Source: Streptococcus cuniculi (GTDB lineage Bacteria > Bacillota > Bacilli > Lactobacillales > Streptococcaceae). From it: a stretch of DNA of 64,000 nucleotides. The DNA lies in NCBI RefSeq assembly GCF_001921845.1, contig NZ_MSJM01000004.1:186001-250000 (forward strand), in the 5' to 3' direction. Below the pieces are notes generated by a model, which was given only the letters and a program-made list of their open reading frames with translations, searched no databases and was not told where the DNA came from. A program made the position numbers and the translations under genes. Shown here in pieces: positions 47,415-55,284 of this stretch. Numbering within the stretch: the first letter of the stretch is position 1; each line of letters opens with the position of its first letter.

Positions 47415-47982
47415 TAACAGTCAGGGGAGTGACTGTTGATACCCGAGCCTAGAAATTAGAAAGCGAGGACAGGCAGGGGGAGTGGGACTCAATCGTGATT
47501 TCGAAGAAATCGATTTTGTAGTCCCACCCCCGCAAGGTTGACTAGGTTTGTAGAATGTTGATTTATCAACGTTTTACAAACCAGACAACTACTGCGCCAA
47601 ACTGTTAAAACTATGAAATGTAACAAGGTAAGGGACTTTTGTCCCAGCCTCGAGCCTAAAAACTAGAGAGCGAGGATAAGCAAGTAGAGTATTGTAACCC
47701 GAGCTTAAAAAATCGAGAGCGAGGATAAGCAAGTGGAGTATTATAACCCGAGCCTAAAAACTAGAGAGCGAGGACAGGCAGGGGATTAAAATAATCCAGT
47801 GGATTATTTTAACCCGAGCCTAAAAACTAGAGAGCGAGGATAAGCAAGTAGAGTATTGTAACCCGAGCCTAGAAACTAGAGAGCGAGGATAAGCAAGTGG
47901 ATTATTTTAGCCCGAACCTAGAAATAAAGGAGTGAGGATAATCGATTTCTACGAAATCACGATTGAGTCCCACTCCCGATCC
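47411..47982. repeat. Large composite repeat block with about five ~49-bp tandem units
   Basis: After a hairpin-mosaic copy (GGGGGAGTGGGACTC near 47476 to GTCCCA at 47640), a unit reading roughly cccgagcctaaaaactagag, then agcgaggataagcaagt and agagtattgtaa, recurs at 47650, 47698, 47747, 47813, 47862 and 47911. One interval holds the AAAATAATCCA/TGGATTATTTT hairpin. The block closes with a GATTTC-TAC-GAAATC hairpin and CCCACTCCC. No ORF of interest lies inside. Confidence 0.78.
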
Positions 47983-48047
47983 ATGAAATAAAAAATATGA
48001 GCAGTCAAAAACGAAAGTTTTCTCAACTTTCGTTTTTTCGTTTATGG

Positions 48048-48977
48048 TTAAATCTTTAAGAATCGTCTCATGGAAATCACAGAACCCAAGGAACCGATGA
48101 CAATTCCTACTACAAAGAGGCTTGCAATCATTGCTGGTACAAAGACGTTCATACTAATCAAGGAGAGATTCTGTGAGGCCAAGGAATCATTAACAGAGGC
48201 ATAGAGCAGCTGATAAGCAAAGTAGACCAAGGCAGATGGCACAACTGCTCCGAGCAAGCCAACCCAAGCTCCTTCCAGCAAGAATGGCCCACGGATATAG
48301 CTGTTTTTAGCTCCCACCAATCGCATGATTTGAATTTCACGGCTACGCGAGATAATGGTAATCCGAATGGTGTTGGAAATCAGAAAGATCGCTGTAAAGA
48401 GCAGGAGCCCTGTTGCTGCAAATCCCCATGTTTTCACGAGGCTATTCAGTTTGAAGATACGCTCTGTTTCTACTTCACCGTCACGAACTTCTGTGACACC
48501 ATCGATTTTTGCAATTTCTTTTCCAACAGATTTGACATATTGTGGCTCTGTCGTTTCAATGATGTAGGCATCATAGAGCGGATTGGCATCTCCTTTAAAG
48601 AGATTCCAAGTTTCACCTAAGGTTGTAGTCAAATGCTCCAACTGCTCTTCCTTACTTGAATAGTCCACACTTTTGACATTATCCAAGGCAAGAATTTGCT
48701 TATAAATCGATTGATAATCTGGGTTTTCAACCGTTTGGCCTTGGTCGTTAACAATGGTTTGAGCATTGTCTGTCGAATTTGCACGCAAGTAGACATTGAT
48801 GCGAACATTGTTGGTCAAATCAGCTGTCAGCTTGGTCGCATTTAAAATAACAGAAGCGAAAATTCCGACCAAGGTCAAGGTAATCGTCACTGATGAGATG
48901 GCGGCAATCGTCATCCATCCATTTCGTTTGAGGCTCTTTAAAGACTCAATAAAATGTCTAAAAAATCGTCTAATCAT
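48048..48977 (-). CDS. ftsX: Cell-division protein FtsX
   Basis: FtsX is the membrane part of FtsEX, which activates peptidoglycan hydrolase PcsB in streptococci. The 309-residue protein has an N-terminal membrane segment, a large extracellular domain (about 45-165, ANSTDNAQTIVNDQGQTVEN), and three C-terminal segments with the MRLVGAKNSYIRGPFLLEG loop. It overlaps ftsE by eight bases. Confidence 0.95.
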   Translation of the reverse strand: MIRRFFRHFIESLKSLKRNGWMTIAAISSVTITLTLVGIFASVILNATKLTADLTNNVRINVYLRANSTDNAQTIVNDQGQTVENPDYQSIYKQILALDNVKSVDYSSKEEQLEHLTTTLGETWNLFKGDANPLYDAYIIETTEPQYVKSVGKEIAKIDGVTEVRDGEVETERIFKLNSLVKTWGFAATGLLLFTAIFLISNTIRITIISRSREIQIMRLVGAKNSYIRGPFLLEGAWVGLLGAVVPSALVYFAYQLLYASVNDSLASQNLSLISMNVFVPAMIASLFVVGIVIGSLGSVISMRRFLKI

Positions 48978-49662
48978 CGTATCCGTACTCTCCTTCTACT
49001 TCATCACGTACCACGCGGCCGTCTTCGATTGCGATAACGCGATGGCGAAGTGTATTTACGATTTGGCTATTGTGAGTCGCCATTAAAATCGTGGTCCCTT
49101 GGAGATTAATCCGCTCCAAAAGATTCATAATTTCCCATGAATTTTCAGGGTCCAAGTTTCCTGTTGGCTCATCGGCAATCAAGACTTTTGGGTTGTTGAC
49201 AATGGCACGGGCAATCGCAATACGCTGTTGCTCACCACCTGATAGTTCATTTGGAAAAGAACGAATCTTGTGCTTCAAGCCGACCAAATCCAAGACTTCC
49301 ATGACCCGTTTTTTGATGTTACGTGGTTTTTCACCAATAACTTCCATGGCATAGGCAATGTTTTCAAACACCGTCTTTTTCGGAAGCAATTTATAGTCTT
49401 GGAAGACAACTCCGACGCTGCGACGCAGCATTGGAACATCTTTTTTCTTGATTTTAGCAAGGTCAAACTTTCCAACCTTGAGCGAACCTTTATCCAACTT
49501 TTCTTCACGGTACAAGAGCTTGATAAAGGTTGATTTCCCTGCACCAGAAGGTCCTACGATGTAGGCAAACTCCCCCGGTTCCACATTTACAGACACGCCT
49601 CGAAGGGCGGTTGTTCCGTTTCCATATTTCTTGGAAACATCCTTCATTTCAATAATTCCCAT
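48970..49662 (-). CDS. ftsE: Cell-division ATP-binding protein FtsE
   Basis: The 230-residue ABC ATPase has Walker A GPSGAGKST (residues 38-46), signature LSGGEQQRIAIARA, and Walker B VLIADEPTGNLD. With FtsX it couples division to septal wall hydrolysis. Its Shine-Dalgarno AAAGGA lies 21 nt before the ATG, but a CTGTC-TTA-GACAG hairpin between them would shorten the effective distance to 8 nt. It follows prfB, the usual streptococcal order. Confidence 0.95.
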   Translation of the reverse strand: MGIIEMKDVSKKYGNGTTALRGVSVNVEPGEFAYIVGPSGAGKSTFIKLLYREEKLDKGSLKVGKFDLAKIKKKDVPMLRRSVGVVFQDYKLLPKKTVFENIAYAMEVIGEKPRNIKKRVMEVLDLVGLKHKIRSFPNELSGGEQQRIAIARAIVNNPKVLIADEPTGNLDPENSWEIMNLLERINLQGTTILMATHNSQIVNTLRHRVIAIEDGRVVRDEVEGEYGYDD

Positions 49663-49698
49663 AAGGTATTCTGTCTAAGACAGTCCTTTCTTTTTATT

Positions 49699-50794
49699 TT
49701 AGCTAATTCGCCATTTGAGATAGGCATCGATAAATCCTTCAATATCCCCATCCATGACCTTGTCCACCTGCGCGACTTCGTAGCCTGTGCGGTGGTCTTT
49801 AACCATGGTATAAGGGGTAAAGACATAGGAACGAATCTGGCTGCCCCAGGTAATTTCTTTTTTATCTCCCTTGAGCGAATCAACCTCCGCTGCTTTCTTT
49901 TCTTGCTCTAGTTGATAGAGCTTGGCTTGCAGCAATTTCATCGCCCGATCCCTATTCCCATACTGGGTACGGTCCACGGTTGATTGGGTCACAATACCTG
50001 TCGGAATGTGGATCAAACGAACCCCTGTTGACACCTTGTTGACGTTCTGTCCACCAGCACCTCCGCTGCGGAAGGTATCCATTTTGATCTCATCATCCCG
50101 AATCTCAATTTCAATCGTGTCGTCCAATTCAGGCATGACTTCAACTGATGTGAAGGATGTGTGACGACGTTTCGCCGAATCAAATGGTGAAATACGCACC
50201 AAGCGATGCACGCCCATTTCTGACTTGAGTAAGCCGTAAGCGTTTGGACCTGTAAAACTCAAGGTAACAGACTTAATTCCTGCTTCATCCCCCGCTTGAT
50301 AGTCTAGGGTTTCCACCTTAAAGCCTTTGGCATTCCCAAAACGGGTATACATGCGTAGCAACATCTCGCCCCAGTCCTGAGCCTCCGTTCCGCCTGATCC
50401 TGGATGAATTTCCAAGATGGCATTGTTATTATCATAGGGCTCTGACAAGAGAAGCGTCAACTCGTAGCTGGTCATCAACTTGTCCAACTCGAGCAACTTT
50501 TCTTCCAATTCATCTTTGACGGATTCGTCTTCTGCGAGAAACTCCATGAGAATTTCTGCTTCATCTAGCAAGTCCATCATCTGATGAAAATTCTGATAGG
50601 TTGCTTTTAAGTCATTCAACTCCTGCGATGTTTTTTGAGCTGCCAAATTGTCATTCCAAAAGTCTGGTTCGGTCATCTTGTTTTCCAAGATGGCGATTTC
50701 TTCTTCCAAACCTTCTAAGTCAAAGAGACCTCCTGAATGAGTTCAATTTGGTTTCTAGCTCTTCTATTTTTTGTCGAATTTCTGCTATATCCAT
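49699..50794 (-). CDS. prfB: Peptide chain release factor 2 (programmed +1 frameshift)
   Basis: RF2 reads UAA and UGA stops. The gene starts at 50794 ([17 protein letters not shown]) and meets an in-frame TGA at codon 25 (50720-50722) within AGGAGG-TCT-CTT-TGA-C. This is the classic slippery site with an internal Shine-Dalgarno. A +1 shift joins it to the main frame, giving about 364 residues. The main part has the stop-codon SPF tripeptide ([10 protein letters not shown]) and the GGQ catalytic motif ([11 protein letters not shown]). ftsE and ftsX follow. Confidence 0.96.
50720..50722 (-). promoter_or_regulatory. prfB autoregulatory frameshift stop codon
   Basis: The TGA follows AGGAGGTCTCTT. 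When RF2 is scarce the ribosome slips +1 from CUU to UUG/UUU-type pairing and continues with GAC, so RF2 controls its own synthesis. Confidence 0.92.
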
Positions 50795-50827
50795 AGGTAC
50801 CTCATTTTCTGTATTCTTTTTATTATA

Positions 50828-51955
50828 TCATATTTGTAGCTCTTTGGCGAATGATAGAAAGGCCTCCCGCTCTGCCACGACATCTGGATGCTCACTCTGG
50901 ACATTTTCGATAAAAGCAACCATCTCCTCATTGGGCTGTTTGACCAATTGGCTAAGTGCCCAGATAGCGGTCGCCATGTGGATAGGATTTTGCTTCTTAT
51001 CAATGATTTCCAAGAGCTTGGGAATGCTTGATCTGTCATTAGCATTTGCAAGGGCGATAATGGCATTTCGTTGGAGAATATTCTTCCCACGCCAACTGCC
51101 TGCAATCATACCAAATTTCTCCTTGAATTGCCCGTTTGACAGCTCCAAAAAGGGAATCAGCTCGGGCTCTGCCAAATCTGGGTCAATGTCCACCACGGGT
51201 GGGCTATCAATTCCCTTATTATACGGGCAGCAAATCTGGCAGATGTCACAGCCATAGATGACGGTCTTGATTTTCTTACGGAATTCTAGGTCCATCATGC
51301 CCTTGTCTTGGGTCTGAAAGGACAGGCAACGCCTCGCATTCATGGTCCCATCTCCAAGCAAGCAAGAGGTCGGGCAAGCCGTAACGCAACGATTGCAATC
51401 TCCGCAGTCATAGTCAACTGGCTGATCTGGCTCGATTTCCAGATTGGTAATTAACTCGCCTAGAAACATGTAAGAGCCAAATTCTTTGGAAATGACCAGA
51501 CCATTTTTACCGATAAAGCCGATACCTGCTCGTCTGGCAACTGCTGTATCGACCAAGGCTCCTGTGTCGACCATGCCCTTGTATTCAAAATCTGCTGTCA
51601 GCTCTTCAATCCCACGCGCCAAGCGTTCCAACTTATCCTGTAAGATGTAATGGTAATCCAGCCCCCATGAATTGGGCGTAATCTTGCCTCTCTTATATTG
51701 AGTTTTCTGCGGTTTTTGCGGGAGCCTGCGCGGATAGGCGACTGCAATGGAGATAATGGTCTTGGCAGAAGCAAGGCTCAACCTTGGCTTGATGCGCTCT
51801 TCAATATTTTTATGCTCAAAGCCTGATGTCCGCCCTTCTTCGACTGCGGCCCGCAGGGATTTTTCCAAATAAGCAAAATCATCTGCTGTGGTAAAGCCAA
51901 TCTTTGAAATCCCAATGTCCTTTGATAATGCGATAATTTGTTCTTTTAGGTTCAT
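50828..51955 (-). CDS. queG: Epoxyqueuosine reductase QueG
   Basis: QueG carries out the last step of queuosine synthesis, using cobalamin and two [4Fe-4S] clusters. The 375-residue protein has the ferredoxin-like cysteines (CGDCNRCVTACPTSC, then CDICQICCPYNKG) and a C-terminal HEAT-like helical part (AIIALANANDRSSIPKLLEII). A promoter (TTGCAA 51985-51990, TACAAT 51963-51968, 16 bp) ends seven bases before the ATG with no good Shine-Dalgarno sequence, so the message is probably leaderless. Confidence 0.93.
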   Translation of the reverse strand: MNLKEQIIALSKDIGISKIGFTTADDFAYLEKSLRAAVEEGRTSGFEHKNIEERIKPRLSLASAKTIISIAVAYPRRLPQKPQKTQYKRGKITPNSWGLDYHYILQDKLERLARGIEELTADFEYKGMVDTGALVDTAVARRAGIGFIGKNGLVISKEFGSYMFLGELITNLEIEPDQPVDYDCGDCNRCVTACPTSCLLGDGTMNARRCLSFQTQDKGMMDLEFRKKIKTVIYGCDICQICCPYNKGIDSPPVVDIDPDLAEPELIPFLELSNGQFKEKFGMIAGSWRGKNILQRNAIIALANANDRSSIPKLLEIIDKKQNPIHMATAIWALSQLVKQPNEEMVAFIENVQSEHPDVVAEREAFLSFAKELQI

Positions 51956-51993
51956 TTCTTTTATTGTAACAAAAATGGGAAAGTTTGCAATAT

Positions 51994-52476
51994 CTAAATG
52001 AGCAAAAGTAGCTCTGCGGCAACGATTGTCAAAATGAGAGCAATTCGATTGACCCGTTCGTAGGCTTTGTCATGCCAGATGCTGGTCAAGATATACATGA
52101 TATTGATGCCGATTGCACCACCAAAACCATTTGCCAGAACATCTGTAATGTCTGCGACGCCGATTTGGAAGGTATATTGCAGCGCTTCATAGACGGTACT
52201 GACAGTTAATATCACGGCTAGATTTTTGACCCAAGTCGCCTTTTTATCCAGCATTTCCATGTAAATCCCAAAGGGAATGAAACAGAGGACATTTAAGCCA
52301 ATTTCCTGATAATCCAGTACCCCGTCATAGACAGCTGTCCCTGCAAAGGGAATGAGGTTGATACTGCGTCCCATTTCGTGATTATAGGCCATTTGGAGGG
52401 TAGAAAACACATCTAATTTAAATAGGATAATCCATGTCAGAAACGAGAGATAAATTGCAAATAAGAAAATAGTCAT
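51994..52476 (-). CDS. VanZ-like membrane protein
   Basis: The 160-residue protein has about four or five membrane segments and the VanZ pattern (NLIPFAG, LNVLCFIPFGIYME, EALQYTFQIGVADITDVLANGFGGAIG). VanZ relatives in streptococci have been linked to lipoglycopeptide tolerance, but the general role is unclear. The nearest Shine-Dalgarno-like stretch (GGAGGGAAG) is over 20 nt upstream, so the start is uncertain. Confidence 0.85.
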   Translation of the reverse strand: MTIFLFAIYLSFLTWIILFKLDVFSTLQMAYNHEMGRSINLIPFAGTAVYDGVLDYQEIGLNVLCFIPFGIYMEMLDKKATWVKNLAVILTVSTVYEALQYTFQIGVADITDVLANGFGGAIGINIMYILTSIWHDKAYERVNRIALILTIVAAELLLLI

Positions 52477-52667
52477 GTTACGAGACTGTATCTAACTTCC
52501 CTCCTTTACAAACATTGTACCATTATATCAAAAATTTACCTAGAAAACGTTACACCTTGATGACAAATAGGGAGTCGTGTTACAGATTGTTTGCAAAATC
52601 AAACTGATTAACTAGAAAACATTTCTATTTATGATATTTTCTAAGGTAGTGCAGTCGCAAATAGCAA

Positions 52668-52834
52668 AAAAGAGGCTGGGTCAAAAATCCAACACTAAAT
52701 ATAAAAAGCGAACAAAACTAGTTTTCTGACACTCAGAATTCTGTCTTGTTCGCTTTTTATATCTTATTTATCAACTTGAAGAATGGATGAGAAAGAATTT
52801 CAAAAATCAAAATCTTTTTATCCCAGCCTCTTTC
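52668..52834. repeat. Long hairpin element (AAGAGGCTGGG…CCCAGCCTCTTT), copy 2
   Basis: It closely matches 20590-20756: the same outer arms and the same inner AAAAAGCGAACAAAA/TTGTTCGCTTTTT hairpin. Here both outer arms are intact. Confidence 0.7.
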
Positions 52835-52840
52835 TATCTT

Positions 52841-53197
52841 TTATCTACTATAAGAAGCGGCCATTAGCGCCATATTGAGTTTCTCAAGATTAACACGTTT
52901 CGTTGCGCCCATAATCAAGAACCAGTCAATCAAAGGCCAAATCCCAAATGTCATCCATGACAAGAGCAACTTTGCAACCCCAAGTCCAACTTGACCGATA
53001 TAAAAACGGTCAGCTCCAAGACCACCGAGTAAGATTGAAAAAATCAAAGCAGTTGTTGGACTTTTCAATTCAGTTGCAAGGATGTAGGATACTTGAGACT
53101 CATCTAAAGCCTCCAAGCGTTGGCGCAGAGCAGGAATCGCTTCTGCTGGGAAATTGCTAGCATTGGCTGCAATATAGGAATCAGAAAATGTTGACAT
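52841..53197 (-). CDS. TM2-domain protein, short paralogue
   Basis: The 118-residue protein has an N-terminal helical segment and a TM2 domain: two membrane helices with the conserved LGGLGADRFYIGQVGLGVAKLL turn and IDWFLI. Function is unknown. It is closely related to the gene just upstream (53297-53953), with similar N-termini (ANxxxFPxExxPxxxxxLxxLDE), so the pair arose by duplication. Confidence 0.85.
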   Translation of the reverse strand: MSTFSDSYIAANASNFPAEAIPALRQRLEALDESQVSYILATELKSPTTALIFSILLGGLGADRFYIGQVGLGVAKLLLSWMTFGIWPLIDWFLIMGATKRVNLEKLNMALMAASYSR

Positions 53198-53296
53198 GGT
53201 GTCTCCTCTTTCAAAAATAGTATATCCTCTATGATAATATAAATGGACCTATTTGTAAAGAGCCATTTTCATCTTCATCTTTTCGATGCCACACTC

Positions 53297-53953
53297 CTAC
53301 TCGCTCATGTCCTCTTGACTGACAGAAGTCGGCTCTTCAACAGCCTCACTCATCTCTTCTTCACTGACAAGGACTGACTCTTCAACTGCAACAACTTCAC
53401 TTATCTCTTCTTCACTGACATGGGTTGGCTCTTCTACTGCAACAACTTCGCTCGTTGCACTCACTTCTTCTTCATTTGCTACTGGTACTTCTTCAGCAGC
53501 TTCCACAACGACACTTGCTCCGTTTTTTGCAGATGTAGAGTGTGCTTGTTGAAACATTTTTGCTTGATTCACTTGCCACATGAAGCGCTCAAAATTGGCC
53601 TGCTTACAAGCCTTCATAATCAAAAAGCAATCCACTAGTTTCCAGATATAGACACCAAGCAGGATAAAAAAGCCGATAACAATAAACAAGGTCACATAGC
53701 CAATAATGGTCAAGGCTAACTTAGCAATGCCGAGCTCCTTGTGGCCGATGTAAAAGCGATCAACTCCTAATTCTCCAAGGAAGATGGAAAATAGCAGAGC
53801 AGTCATCGGATTTTTGATGTCCGTCATCAATAACATGCTGACAGATTTCTCATCCAAACGATCGAGCTCTTCTTTGATAATGGGTAAGGTTTCGGGGGGA
53901 AAGGCATTCATGTTCGCCATTAAAAAGGCTTGAGCATAGTTCATATTCGTCAT
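53297..53953 (-). CDS. TM2-domain protein with acidic repeat tail
   Basis: The 218-residue protein shares its N-terminus and TM2 domain (LGELGVDRFYIGHKELGIAKL) with the next gene. It then has a Glu/Val/Ser-rich tail made of about three 15-17-residue repeats of the type AVEEPTHVSEEEISE. The tail carries a strong negative charge and is likely unstructured. The ATG lies just after a GGAGATGACGAAT stretch. Confidence 0.83.
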   Translation of the reverse strand: MTNMNYAQAFLMANMNAFPPETLPIIKEELDRLDEKSVSMLLMTDIKNPMTALLFSIFLGELGVDRFYIGHKELGIAKLALTIIGYVTLFIVIGFFILLGVYIWKLVDCFLIMKACKQANFERFMWQVNQAKMFQQAHSTSAKNGASVVVEAAEEVPVANEEEVSATSEVVAVEEPTHVSEEEISEVVAVEESVLVSEEEMSEAVEEPTSVSQEDMSE

Positions 53954-54075
53954 CTCCTAGATATTTTTCTTGAAAAACGGATGCCGTCTTTCTAATATAT
54001 ACTGTACTATTTTATCACTTTCTGCTTCTGATGACCAGCAAGAAAAGGCACTAAGCCTCAAAAACGACATGCCTT

Positions 54076-54876
54076 TTATTGACCAGCTGGTCCCCACGCT
54101 TGAATAGCAGCCTTTACGCTTTCTGCAAGCAGGTCTTCCTTGTCTAATTGTAGGTAAATGTCCAGTAAACAAGACCGCATGGCTGAAAAACGATAAAAAT
54201 CAAGATTTGTTGCAAGTGGAAAATCGAGCGACTTGACCCACGCTACTAGGCTGTCGTCTTGTAAGTGTCCACATTTCATCGCCTCATGCACCACGCGCGC
54301 CAAGCGCCATTCCTCATCATCCACAAAACGCTTAGGCAACCGCTTGAAAATCGCGGTCAGAATCGGGAAAATCTTCTCCCAAGCCTCTTTTTTAAAGTAA
54401 GGATGACAAACCAGAGCGACCAGTAAATCCGCCCCATGGGCAAAGGCATGCACCCAGCCATAATCTTCTGAATATCCTGTGAAGTCCTGCTCTTTTTCCA
54501 AATATTCATAGGTCTTCTGGCAAATAGTCTGATACTCCTGCTTTGAAATCTGTTGAAAATAAGGGCTGTCTGGCAGACTGCTGACTTCTAAAAGATGGCC
54601 CCAAAGCAAGGCTGTAAAGGAGCGCGTCAAAGTTGGAAGCCCAATCTCGTCTATCTTGTAGAGCAGAAAGTCCCTCCGCAAACTCTCCTCCAGTAAAAAG
54701 CGGAACTGCTCTCCCCTAAAGAGTCCTTCAAACAAGCCCCGTCCTAGGCTGATATAGACCAATTCATCCCGAATAGCCGCATCAGGATGACCGATATTAT
54801 CTAACAACCATACCACTTCACTATCTGAATAGCTAGGCTTTTTTGATTGTAATTTTTCTTCTAGTGTCTTTTTCAT
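54076..54876 (-). CDS. DUF2785 family protein
   Basis: The 266-residue soluble helical protein matches DUF2785, including GWVHAFAHGADLLVAL near residue 145. No function is established. It is a single gene between the TM2 pair and a repeat block; the start follows AAAGGAGGTTACCT. Confidence 0.78.
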   Translation of the reverse strand: MKKTLEEKLQSKKPSYSDSEVVWLLDNIGHPDAAIRDELVYISLGRGLFEGLFRGEQFRFLLEESLRRDFLLYKIDEIGLPTLTRSFTALLWGHLLEVSSLPDSPYFQQISKQEYQTICQKTYEYLEKEQDFTGYSEDYGWVHAFAHGADLLVALVCHPYFKKEAWEKIFPILTAIFKRLPKRFVDDEEWRLARVVHEAMKCGHLQDDSLVAWVKSLDFPLATNLDFYRFSAMRSCLLDIYLQLDKEDLLAESVKAAIQAWGPAGQ

Positions 54877-54920
54877 AGGTAACCTCCTTTATATTAGTAT
54901 ACCATAAATAGAAAGGAAAA

Positions 54921-55266
54921 AGGCTGGGACATAAGTACCCAACCTCCTTATTTTTATAATTTGAGCAGTTTGACGTATATCAATAGTCAGGGGAGTGACT
55001 ATTGATACCTGAGCCTAGAAACTAGAAAGCGAGGCTTGTCGGGCTTGTAAAACATTGATAAATCAATATTCTATTAGAAGAGGCTAGCGAACGATTCTTC
55101 GCTAGCCTTATTTCCAACCTTCCACAATTCTCGATTGTGGAAGCAAGTCAACCTTGCGGGGTATCAACAGTCACTCCCCTGACTGTTGATACCCGAGCCT
55201 AGAAACTAGAGAGCGAGGACTACAAAATCGATTTCTACGAAATCACGATTTTTATCCCACTCCCCC
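54921..55266. repeat. Dispersed hairpin-mosaic repeat, copy 6, with nested hairpin insertions
   Basis: The scaffold seen at 10348-10572 is here interrupted inside its CTTGTA…ATTCTACAAG hairpin. The insert contains GAGGCTAGCGAA/TTCGCTAGCCTT (55080-55109) and TTCCACAAT/ATTGTGGAA (about 55120-55142). The central hairpin slot holds TATCAACAGTCACTC/TGACTGTTGATA instead of AAAATAATCCA. Confidence 0.7.
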
Positions 55267-55284
55267 GATAAATCGGTAAATCGT

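Noticed and set aside
47640..47950. CRISPR array
   Set aside because: Spacing of about 49 bp is periodic, but there are no unique spacers; the whole unit repeats, and no cas genes are nearby.
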